Shown here: positions 48,166 to 57,699 of the stretch, piece by piece
Position numbering within the stretch: the first letter of the stretch is position 1
Layout: each line of letters begins with the position of its first letter
DNA from: Benincasa hispida
Lineage: Eukaryota; Streptophyta; Magnoliopsida; Cucurbitales; Cucurbitaceae
Assembly: GCF_009727055.1 (NCBI RefSeq)
Contig: NC_052359.1
Location: forward strand, 66,142,607 to 66,206,606
Reading direction: 5' to 3'
DNA: 64,000 nucleotides
Position numbers and translations under genes: made by a program
The notes under the pieces: model-generated
Seen by the model: the letters and a program-made list of their open reading frames with translations, nothing else
The model's database searches: none
What the model was told of the DNA's origin: nothing

Positions 48166-48779
48166 GAAGGGTATTCATGGGTTTGGTTGGATTGGATTGA
48201 AAGACTTTTTAGACACAACCCAATTGTTCGGGTTGTAAATTTTTTCAACCCAAATAACCCATATTAAAAAATGAACCCAACCCAACCCAACCCAACCATG
48301 AAATATTTGGGTTGGGTTGGTTCGGGTTAATCGGGTCATTTATTTAAAATTTTGTTCTTAAAAGAAGCAAAACATAAATTTGTAAAAATATAATTTAATT
48401 ATTTTCATATATTGAATTACGATTAACAACTCAATTTCAATTTACATAGTGAAAATTTTCCTTCTAAAGTGCAAAGAAACTAATTTTGAGAGTTGTTGAA
48501 GTATACATTATTAAAAAAATATTGGAATTAAATAAAATTTAAATCAATATATGTATAAATAATTGTGTTATAAGTAATAAAAAAATATATTTTAAAGTTA
48601 ATAATAAATTCGGATTGGTTTGAGTTATATTGGGTGAATCCATGAACCAACCCAACCCATAAAATTTTCATTTATTTGAACCCAACCCATCCCAAATGAG
48701 TTGATAACCCAACCCAAACCACATGGGTTGGGTTGGGTTGATCGATTTTTTCGGATCATCGGTTTTTTGAACACCCCTA
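48166..48779. mobile_element. hAT-type MITE, 614 bp
   Basis: This non-coding element inserted in the copia RT. The terminal inverted repeats are imperfect: GAAGGGTATTCA at the left and TAGGGGTGTTCA at the right read inward. Subterminal arms are rich in AACCCAACCC / GGGTTGGGTT and can fold on each other, and the centre is AT-rich. The exact 8-bp duplication ATGGAAAC puts it in the hAT superfamily style. The 60- and 75-codon ORFs inside are not genes. The copia frame reads on across the empty site (FSHVS|MLKSI). Confidence 0.88.
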
Positions 48780-48787
48780 ATGGAAAC

Positions 48788-49200
48788 ATGTGAGAAAGTC
48801 TTCTCATAGTCGACTCCCTTAACCTGGGTATAACCCTATGCCACTAATTTAGCCTTGAAGGTGTGTACCTTCCCATCAGCACCCCGTTTCCTCTTATAGA
48901 TCCATTTGCAACCTATGGGTTTAACCCCATCAAGTTGATCTACAAGATCCTATACTGGATTGAAGTACATAGACTTCATTTTGATATCCACCGCTTTGAT
49001 CCAATCATCTCTATCAACATCTTCCATTGCCTTCTTGTAAGACAATGGATCCTCAACTTCACCATCAGCTACCATAGCCAAGATTTCTATTAAACCCATA
49101 TAGCAGACATGGGGTGTCGCAACCCTTCCTCTACCTCAAGGTTCCCTTAACACTTGAGGTGGATTTGACCTACTAGATGATCCTACTTCAACAACTCTTG
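48788..49200 (-). pseudogene. Copia reverse transcriptase, N-terminal part
   Basis: Translation gives KAMEDVDRDDWIKAVDIKMKS, then GCKWIYKRKRGADGKVHTFKAKLVA, GYTQVKGVDYEKTFSHV, the standard start of copia RT. Stops interrupt it (FNPV*, KLVA*GYT). It continues beyond the MITE at 48157. Confidence 0.85.
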
Positions 49201-49323
49201 TTGAGGTAATGCGTTTGTTGAAGATTCAATAGTTTCTTGGAAATTTTCATTTAACACGATTTTACTATACGACTTGTGCTCCCTTATGTGGTTTTCTTCC
49301 AAAAAAAGTAGCGCTTGTCCATA

Positions 49324-49379
49324 CAAACATCTTGTTCTCTTTTGGATCAAACAAACATCTTGTTCTCTTTTGGATCAAA
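49324..49379. repeat. 28-bp tandem duplication
   Basis: ACAAACATCTTGTTCTC TTTTGGATCAA occurs twice in a row, duplicating nine to ten codons at the integrase C-terminal border (FDPKENKMFV region). Confidence 0.85.
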
Positions 49380-50345
49380 GAAAAAACCACCTTTCTTTCC
49401 TTTGGGGTAGCCTACAAATAGGCATAATCTTGAACATGGTTCCAATTTTTTAGGATTAACCTCAAGCGCATGTGCTGGGCAACCCCAGATTCTGAAATGA
49501 TGTAAACTAACTTTACGACCATTCCATAATTCCAAAGGTGTTCTAGCAGCACTCTTGGATGAAACGTAGTTCAAGATATACACTGCAGTCTCTACTGCAT
49601 AACCCCAAAACAAGTCAGTAAGGAAGCGTAACTTATCATAGACCAAACCTTGTCCAACAAGGTTCGATTTCTCCTTTCTGGTATACCATTCTGCTAAGGT
49701 GTACCAGGTGTTGAGAGTTTGGATATTATTCCATATTCTATTAAATAGTTCTGGAAAGATAGATCCATAAACTCTCCACCTCGAGATTTCTCCTTTCTAA
49801 TACACCATTCTGCTAAGGTGTACCAGGTGTTGAGAGTTGGCATACTATTCCATGTTCTATTAAATAGTTCTAGAAAGATAGATCCATAAACTCTCCACCT
49901 CGATCAGATCGAAATGTTTTCATCGTTTTGTTTAATGCATTTTCAACTTCAGCCTTGAATTCTTTGAACTTTTTAAAAGACTCAGATCTATGTTGCATTA
50001 AGTATCTAGAATAATCATTAGTAAAAATGATGAGATATTCATAACCTCTTCTAGCCTTGACATTCATGGGACCACAAAGGTCTGAATGTACGAGCTCGAG
50101 AGGTTCTTTAGCATTATGGCCTTTTCTAATAAAAGGTCTTTTTGTCATTTTGCCTTCAAGGCATGACTCACATACTGGCAAAGAATTTTCTTCTAACTCA
50201 TTTAGAAGTCTGTTCTTTACTAACCTCTCAATCTTATTGAGATTTATGTGACCTAATCTTAGGTGCCAAAGTTGGGTATTTTCTTTTGGAGAAATTTTAA
50301 GTCTTTTATTTTGAGTTATTGTAGTCTTAACATTTCAATGTTATG
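49347..50345 (-). pseudogene. Copia integrase
   Basis: From the amino end: a HLRLGHINLNKIERL and CESCLEGKM zinc-binding motif, the first catalytic Asp in ELVHSDLCGPM, a TFRSDRGGEFMDLSF block with the second Asp, and NGIPERRNR with the Glu. Then come WGYAVETAVYILNYV and the C-terminal SLHHFRIWGCPAHA and LCLFVGYPKGKKGG. Open stretches are 49870-50181 and 49347-49646. Between them a 119-bp tandem duplication shifts the frame and a stop replaces Gln in the TPQQNG motif. The wording is close to copia elements known from cucurbits. Confidence 0.9.
49666..49903. repeat. 119-bp tandem duplication in integrase
   Basis: Two adjacent units, 49666-49784 and 49785-49903, both begin GATTTCTCCTTTCT and contain CCATTCTGCTAAGGTGTACC. 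They differ at several positions. 119 is not a multiple of three, so the duplication breaks the integrase frame. Confidence 0.88.
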
Positions 50346-50589
50346 GAGGGCCTTAGTAGCTAACAGTCTTAGCACATAAAGGTCATTTTCCAGTTTTGTA
50401 GAACAAATATCAACGCCATTTTTGGAAATAAACACTTTGTTCACAAAAGAAAGTTGATTACATAGGATTGTTCTAATAAACACTTTACAGAAATAAGGTT
50501 CCTTTACAAATCAGGAACCACATAAACATTATCTCATACAAAAAAAATATTCTGTAAAGTCAACCGAATTTCTACCACCGCCACAGCCG
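50346..50589 (-). pseudogene. Copia protease-integrase linker
   Basis: This is the degenerate part of pol between the protease and the integrase zinc-binding motif. The AT-rich frame is broken by stops. The region corresponds to the variable segment before NTQLWHLRLGH. No motif is certain. Confidence 0.45.
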
Positions 50590-50720
50590 AGACAACGAAC
50601 CAGTTCCAACTCGTATCATCATCTCACTAGCTTCTAGTTGTCGTTAGGAATTAATTCCATGAAATGAAGAACATATATGGTTAGTGGCCTCAGAGTCACT
50701 AATCTAGGCAGAATCATCAT
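50590..50720 (-). pseudogene. Copia aspartic protease, active site mutated
   Basis: Minus-strand translation: LVENDDSA, stop, ISDSEATNHICSSF. Copia proteases have W-x-x-DSGAT-x-H-x-C here. The Trp codon is a stop and the Gly of the DSG triad is Glu, so this protease cannot be functional. Confidence 0.8.
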
Positions 50721-51011
50721 TCTCTACTAAGCAAGTTTCCAAAACAACCAAATCAGATTTACCTTGCTTGGCTTTCTTCTTTTCTGCCGAGTATTTGGGG
50801 GCAGTTTCTCTTCCAATGCCCATCTTGATTGCAATGAAAATAAATTCCCTTTGCAGCGTTGATCGGTTTTCTTCCCCTTTGAGCAGCAACTACAGGGTTA
50901 ACTTTCCCCTTTCCACCCTTCTTCTTCTTCCACTTTTTAGTGTCAGGGGAAGAAGGTACAGAATTAGTTCAAAAGGTCGAACCTTTGTGGAACTTCTTAA
51001 AAGATAAAGTT
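50721..51011 (-). pseudogene. Copia gag, C-terminal zinc-knuckle part
   Basis: Continues gag after the solo LTR insertion: SFKKFHKGSTF, stop, TNSVPSSPDTKKWKKKKGG, then YFHCNQDGHWKRNCP. This is a C-x2-C-x4-H-x4-C knuckle in which the first Cys is Tyr. A frameshift follows. The 61-codon ORF at 50704 reads partly in this frame and partly in the next. Confidence 0.8.
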
Positions 51012-52406
51012 GTTGGATCGATATGGCAACCCAAGAGGGGGGGTGAATAGCGTTTAATTGAAATTTTTTTCTAAATTAACCCAATTAAACTAATTAATAC
51101 GCTTTTTATAAATAATACGAAAAATTCAATTTATGCAACAAATAAGATGACAAAAATGTGATAATTTAATTCTATCAAATTTTAGCAAATAAATAAGAAC
51201 AAACTAAAACATACAATAAATTGCTTAAATTAATTGAAAAAATAAAAAGAAAAGAGTTAGAGAAGAAGACACCGTAATTTTTATAGTGGTTCGGTCAAAC
51301 TCGACTTACTCCACTCCCCAAGCACCTCTCGGGAATTTGAATAAATCTTTCCAATTCTTTCCACGGATTAGAGCCCAACCGTTATACCACCGCTCCTTTT
51401 ACGGGTTCAAGAGCAAACCCAATCCTTTCCACGATTTAGGATCAAACCGTTACAAATGTTGGAATTTTTTAAGAACACAATACAACTCTCACTAGAGTGG
51501 ATTTACAAGTTTAAGCACTCAACAAGTTTATCCTCACAATACAATAATACTCTCTCAAGAATAAAATGAAAAGAAAAAAATTGGGAACTTAGAGAGAGCA
51601 ACAATGGAACTTTTGAGTTTTGAAGGATTATGAAATGTAAAATTTGTTGGTTTAAAATTTGGAGAGCAAGATGGTTTATATAGGGATGAAAAATTTTTAG
51701 AAACCACAATTAATTTGGACCATTGGATTTTGGAAAAGAAAAATCAATGGTGGAGATTTAAACTAAACTAGTCATTAGATACAAAAAAAAATATAATATT
51801 AAATTCCTTTTCTTTTGAAATTCATTTCCTTTTTAAAATAATCCAAAAAATAAAAAAAAATATACCATGTGTCAAAAACTAGTCGTTAGACATAAACATA
51901 AAATAATATTAAATTCATTTTCCTTTTAATTCATTTTATTTTTAAATTCATTCTTTTTAAAGTCAATCCAAAAATAAAATATATATCATGTGTAAAAAAC
52001 TAGCCGTTAGACACAAACATAAAATAATATTAAATTTATTTTCCTTTTAAATTTCTTTTAAATTTCAATTTTTTTATTTTAAATCAATCCAAAAATCAAA
52101 AGTCCATCATATGTTAATCTCTTAATGATCCACCATTCAACCAATATGCTGCCAATGGTCTGGTTATGCCACGTCATCCACCACGGTATTTTCTCCATAG
52201 ACTTGTTTCGGTCATATCGTCTTCGTTTTAGCTCTGATTTGAGTGATTCAAGAGGTATTGGAATCGTTGTTCCGAGCTCTATGCTATGGACTTATTAAAA
52301 CAATAAGATTTTCATTAATTAAAAATTGAGTTTGTTATCATCAAATCATTGATTAATTAATTAATTAAAATTAATTAATTTGAGATTAAGGGCCAAAAAG
52401 CCAACA
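51012..52406 (-). repeat. Solo LTR inside copia gag, ~1.4 kb
   Basis: Minus sense: starts TGTTGGCTTTTTGGCC at 52406, ends ATCGATCCAACA at 51012. It is flanked by a near-perfect 5-bp duplication (GCTTT at 52411-52407, ACTTT at 51011-51007). It has the CCCCCCCTCTTGGGTTGCCA end seen in many plant LTRs. It has no coding region; the ORFs inside are short. Confidence 0.8.
51765..52110. repeat. ~120-bp direct repeats in solo LTR
   Basis: Three consecutive segments each hold ACTAGTCGTTAGACA- or ACTAGCCGTTAGACA-like words, ATAAAATAATATTAAATT and a TTTTCCTTTTAA stretch. The copies diverge in the A/T tracts. Confidence 0.7.
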
Positions 52407-52411
52407 AAAGC

Positions 52412-53031
52412 AAATTTTGTCTCACCTTTCTTGTCCTTGTTTTTATGTAAGGACTGAAAAGTCTGCAGCTCGTTGAGCATAGTGGTCAGGTTTTAGTTAA
52501 TCTTGTTCATAACAGCATTGCTACGAAAATGGAGAAAACTTTCAGATAAAGATTCCAATATGAAGCTAACCTGACTAGCTTCATCGATGGTATACCCGTT
52601 TATCTCTGCCACATTGAAGTGGACCATCGTGTTGGGAACATATTCTCGAACAGATGTCCCTTCTTGTATACGGGCATTGAAGATTTCTTTAAGAGCATCG
52701 TGCCTGAGTTACGCGGACGGTTGTCCGAACATTCCCCTCAAGGACTCCATGATCTCACGAGCTGTGAGCATGGGCTCATGCTTCTTGGCCAGGACTTCGG
52801 TAAGACTAGCCAAGATATATGCTTGGGCCTTTTCGTTCGCCCTTGTCCAGCGCTCATGTGCCTCTCAAGCATTTTAAGGAGCATTTTGAGCAGGAATAGA
52901 AGGATATACTCCATTAGGACTAAACGAAGATCATCGATTATTAAAATCGTGTTGATCGTGGTTTTTCAAGTAGCATAATTTTCGCCAATTAACTTATCTG
53001 CAACGAGCAAGTTTAGTGTAGCGATAGCCAT
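52412..53031 (-). pseudogene. Copia gag, N-terminal part
   Basis: The ATG at 53031-53029 starts MAIATLNLLVADKLIGENYAT, then a stop where Trp is expected, then INTILIIDDLRLVL. Further on, with two frame changes, come LTAREIMESLRGMFGQ, FNARIQEGTSVREYV, MVHFNVAEINGYTIDEASQVSFILESL and FRSNAVMNKIN. This is the UBN2-type gag domain of copia elements, which forms the virus-like particle. The distal end is cut by the solo LTR at 52406. Confidence 0.85.
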
Positions 53032-55340
53032 TATATAAATTGCTGAAAATGACAAACTATTTTCAAATTAGTTTATTTTGCATTAATTATTTAAACAACC
53101 AATCGATTTTAGCAAAATTCTAATGTACCCTAAGTGACATCTAATTTTGCAATCATGTTCAGTGAGGCAGGAGAAAAGTCACCTCAGGGTGATCAAGTAT
53201 CCCTTCACTGAAATGAGTCATTCTCAACCAATAGACATAACAACTCATTGTCATTGTTACTATTAGTCACCATTGTTTGGTCCATAATACGTTAAACTAG
53301 CTTAACAATTCTTGTAAGTGTAACCCCTCATTTTAGGTCCTAGAGTTCTACCCCAATGAGCCAACCGTAGGGAAAAACCAATTGGGACATGAAACTAAAA
53401 CAACCTTATCCATTTCTAGAGGTTAAATAAAGCATCATGCAAAACTGCCATTCTTTAGGGGAACACCCACGATGCCACAAGGCGATGCATGAAACTTTAG
53501 TTCGACTTAATGAGAGAGACCAAGGGATGTGCTGTCACACGTCCCCCTCCCACTTACTATAAACTCTCTTTCCATTTACCTTGATATTGACCTACCCAAA
53601 TGCCACCCATAGGGGGACACTCATGGTGCCTCGAGGCCGAGTGTAGATCTCACGGTGTGAATTTTCAGGGAGAAACGTGTAGAGAAAAATTGAAGTATCA
53701 TATACCCCATTTTCTTCCCACTGAGTGTTTTACCTAGGGTTAATTAACTTAGGAAAAACTCGACTAATGATTTTAACTAAGTGAAAGTTTAATTTGCTAA
53801 AAAAAACAACACTTTTCTTTGATGATTAAGCAATTTTGATTGAAGTATTATTAAATACGTTAATAATCCTTAATCAAACTTGCATGCATGTATCAAATCT
53901 ATCTAATTCACCTTTCAAGGTAGGTTCTCAGGTAGGAGTGTGACGTTTCCGTCATCTTAAGTACCCTAGCCTAGACAAAACCCACCTTAGACAAAAGGTC
54001 CCTTATAGATATATTTTCTACATTTTTAATTTTTTATTAAGAAATCAATTTAATCCTATTAAACCAATTAAAAGATTAAACTAAACTTTCTAATCTCATT
54101 AGAAATGTGATCTTAGGTTTATCTGAATCATATTTTAAAACACTTTTAAAAAATGATTATAACCTAAGGTTTGCATGCAACTCTTTATTATTGATTTTAA
54201 TTCTAATTTCATTTAATTATAACGATTATAAATAAATGAAACAATTAGAAATCATTCATTGCATGCTTGACATACATTAGTTAATCATAACAATTATAAA
54301 TTAACCTAAGGTAATGTCATGCTTCATGCAATCTCAATTTCATTACTAATATATATATAACATTTACATATAATAAAGTAATGAAGGACATTAATAACAT
54401 TCTTTAAAGAAAATATACATTCATACATTTTATTATAACACTTATAATATATATGATGCATGTATATGTTATTAATGCATGCATTTATATAATATAACAA
54501 TTATACAATTATACTATATGATGCATGAGCATGCTATATAATTTAAATCATGCATATTCTAATATAATAACCCTTATAATATAAAATGATGTATCATATG
54601 ATAAATGCATAACCTATGATGAAATTTCTAAATGTATATGACATACAATATGACATATATTGAAATAAAACATACATCACATGTATATTTAAAAACTAAA
54701 GATTGATGAACCGGGATAGGACACTATAAAAAATAATATGGCTAACTACTACATTAATATAAGCCATCTAGTTTGATACATGTGAACCGGGCCTTGAACC
54801 GCTCGAACCAAGTCGTGAACCAATCAATCGTCAACCGAACCACCATTGAACCACTCGAACCGGACGAACCACGAGTGAACATGAGAAGTTTTTCTGCATC
54901 GCGTCGAGACGTTGTGCCTAGCGTCACAACGCTATGGAGAAATTTCTTTGCTTGCTACTTGGAGCATCGCGACGCTAAGGCATAGCGTCGTGATGCTGCG
55001 ATGCAGTTTGCTATTGCACAGCATTGATCTCCTTCGATCCAACGTCCAAATCCAGCCCCAAAACGCCAGAAAATCTCCGAGATTATCACGAACGACTCGA
55101 TATACAATGATACAGACTCAATAGCAATTACTTTCCCAAAAAACATGGGCCTTACAACCAAACGGTAAAGAAAACAATTATGTAAAACTATGCCCTATCT
55201 CGAAAACATCCATTAATCAAACTGCATTCAATAAAATACATTCATCATATGAATTTAAACATAATGCAGCAAATCAAAAACACCCACCATCACTGTAAAA
55301 TTAATTAAAAAAAATTTAAAATTTGGGATCAAGCCAAGGC
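53032..55340 (-). other. Copia long untranslated leader
   Basis: These 2.3 kb lie between the primer-binding site and gag with no coding similarity. Most is AT-rich (AT over long stretches at 54000-54700). Positions 54780-55000 are different: repeated GAACC words and GC-rich palindromes such as GCATCGCGACGCT and GCGTCGTGATGC. The 60-70-codon ORFs here are chance frames. Confidence 0.6.
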
Positions 55341-55351
55341 TTTGATACCAA
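55333..55351 (-). promoter_or_regulatory. Copia primer-binding site
   Basis: Minus-strand TTGGTATCAAAGCCTTGG directly follows the 5' LTR. TGGTATCA(G/A)AGC is the usual plant motif complementary to the 3' end of initiator tRNA-Met, which primes minus-strand DNA synthesis. Confidence 0.85.
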
Positions 55352-55353
55352 TT

Positions 55354-57296
55354 ATAAGAACTTCTGTGAAGGGGACCATAGCAGAAGTGGATCATCTCAA
55401 TTTCCAATCGTTTTTTAAGAACATTTTTACAGTACGTGCATTAGGGAAAAATAAATTATACAGTATGCCCAAAAATAAATAAAAAAGGTTTAGGAAACCT
55501 TACCCTTAAATACGTTCTTCAATTGAATCCACCGAACACTACCACGAAGAAGTTCTCAATATTATCTAATGAGAATCTATGAGGTGTGGGCTCTAGAGTG
55601 TTTTAGGGATTGAGGGAGAAGGAAGAATTTTTTTTAGAGGAAAAACCTTGGTAAGCAAAAAGGAACTTTATAGAGAAAAAATTTCTGTGTTTTTTTGTCT
55701 CTATGTTTTTGCAGGTATATCAAAGAGAGACCTCCACCACTTCTTACATGAGTGGTGGAGAGAAAAAGGTGGGGAGGAGTTGTAATTCCCTCCCCTTAAT
55801 TATTTTAAAAATTAAATAATTAGAAAATTATTTAATAATAACATAATTAATAAATAATTTAATTCACAATCAAAATTATAACAAAAATATATAATAACTA
55901 ACTTATTATATATTATGCAATCATATGTTATATCATATATAACATATAACATATAGTTTCTTTTATCTCTCTTATGGAATTTAATATAAATCATATTTAC
56001 ATTAAATTTTAATTATATGAATCTAATTCATATAATTAACATTTGAATCATATTCAAACATTCAATTTCTCTCATAAATTCTTTATATTATAATATACCA
56101 AATACATTATAGTAATTATAGTATATATAATTACATAAACTTCATATATAATTAATTCCCTCAATTAATTTGCATAATTCAAATTAATCCAAAACTTGAT
56201 TCTCATAAAATCTGATGAGCTACCAAGGGGACCTCATGGACTTGTAGCTTGAAGCTCCAACGGTTCATGAATAATTAATTAAAATCTTTAATTAAATTAT
56301 TCGCCATCTGTTAACTATCGTACACTCCACTAAAGACCGACAGCACTCTTCGCATTACAGATATATTTCTATGTCCATTGGATATAACCAATTCACAGTA
56401 CGACAACCCTTCACAAATTGTTTGTCAGTATAGCTGGGCCAAATTACCGTTTTGCCCCTATAGTTACATCTAACTTCTTAAGTACCACCGATTCTTCTAA
56501 TGAACAATAAATCGTAGTCCCACTATGACTAACCCCTCTCGAGCCAGGAGAGGGTGTGGCGCCACAATGTTCAAGCTCTAGAATCAGCCCTTAAGGAAGC
56601 AATTTATCTACTTCCCCAATATTGGGGAATGAGTTAATTTCTTCTTGTATAGCTATGATCCCAGCTCTCTCATCAGGCGAATCCCTAAAATGGTAGGCAT
56701 GTTGAGTTGGCGATCTGACCACTCTTATCCATACAAATCAAATGAATACTTTCATAGGCAGGAGTTCACAACTCATTCAAGATTTAAGTCATGTTACCTA
56801 TGGTCATCCTGATGAAATGGAAGTCTCTATTAAGAATGGTGTTATAAAATGAGACCCTAATTTCATGGTCCGGTCTTATACAAACTCCTTTGTATAGAAT
56901 ATCCCCACTCACATGTCTCCACATGAATGATCAGGATCAAATCACTTGTAGCACTTTACAACAATTGTAACATCTACAAAGCGGGTCATACTTGTAGTAT
57001 CACCAGGATAAGGTATCCAGCCTTATCCATCTACTACAGACCATTTAGGTTATCACTTAAAACATGATCTATCTATATTTCTCTACATACATGTTTAAGT
57101 TATGAGATAAACATGGAACTTAGTTTATTGGTTTGTGATTAATGCAACAAAAATTGGAATAAAATATTATATATTTTATTAAATAAATAATGAGTTTATA
57201 CATATCATTTACAAACTATAGGACCCTACGCGATTTAGGGCATCAAACCCAATACAAACTACAGGACCCACGAGATTTAGGGCATTAACCCCAACA
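55354..57296 (-). repeat. Copia element 5' LTR, ~1.94 kb
   Basis: It starts TGTTGGGGTTAATGCCC at 57296 and ends just before the primer-binding site, near GTCCCCTTCACAGAAG. The first 60 bp are duplicated (GATGCCCTAAATC and AATGCCCTAAATC copies). The AT-rich region 55800-56160 probably holds the promoter. The 3' LTR is represented by 46433-46742 plus 42751-43847. I could not identify a matching target duplication outside the two LTRs. Confidence 0.85.
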
Positions 57297-57699
57297 AAAT
57301 TGTCATTCCAAAAATTCAAAATTCGAGAACTCCTTTAAATAATCTAATGGTAAAAATTTAAATAATCTCCCAATAAAAGAAACCCTAAAGCCATGTAGTA
57401 AAATAATAAAATTACCCCTGCTTAAATGTCATAAAAAAGATAAAATATTAAAATTACATCAAAGTTATTAAATAAAAACTAATTAATAATTTGATGCTCG
57501 GATGATTCATATCATCTTCTCCTCCTTTAGAAGGATTTGTCCTTGAATCTAAGTTATTACCTTGTAGAGCAACTTTGTAGTTGTGAAGTGTTAATGATAT
57601 AAATCTCTTTTGATTATTCTTAAACTTTAGACCATTGAAAAATACATAAACAAGTTTGGAGAAATCTTTTCTAAGTAATGTCTTTATTTTGAACCTCAC
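57297..57699 (-). pseudogene. Possible gypsy pol end / degenerate repeat
   Basis: An 81-codon minus-strand frame (57454-57699) contains LDSRTNPSKGGEDDMN. This resembles the D-x-R-TN-x(2-3)-GG-(E/N)DD tail found at the end of some Ty3/gypsy polyproteins next to the polypurine tract (AAAGGAGGAGAAGATG). The rest is AT-rich. Its relation to neighbours is unclear and the call is tentative. Confidence 0.35.

Noticed and set aside
52587..52978. Plus-strand ORFs of 96 and 119 codons
   Set aside because: They are antisense shadows of the copia gag on the minus strand.
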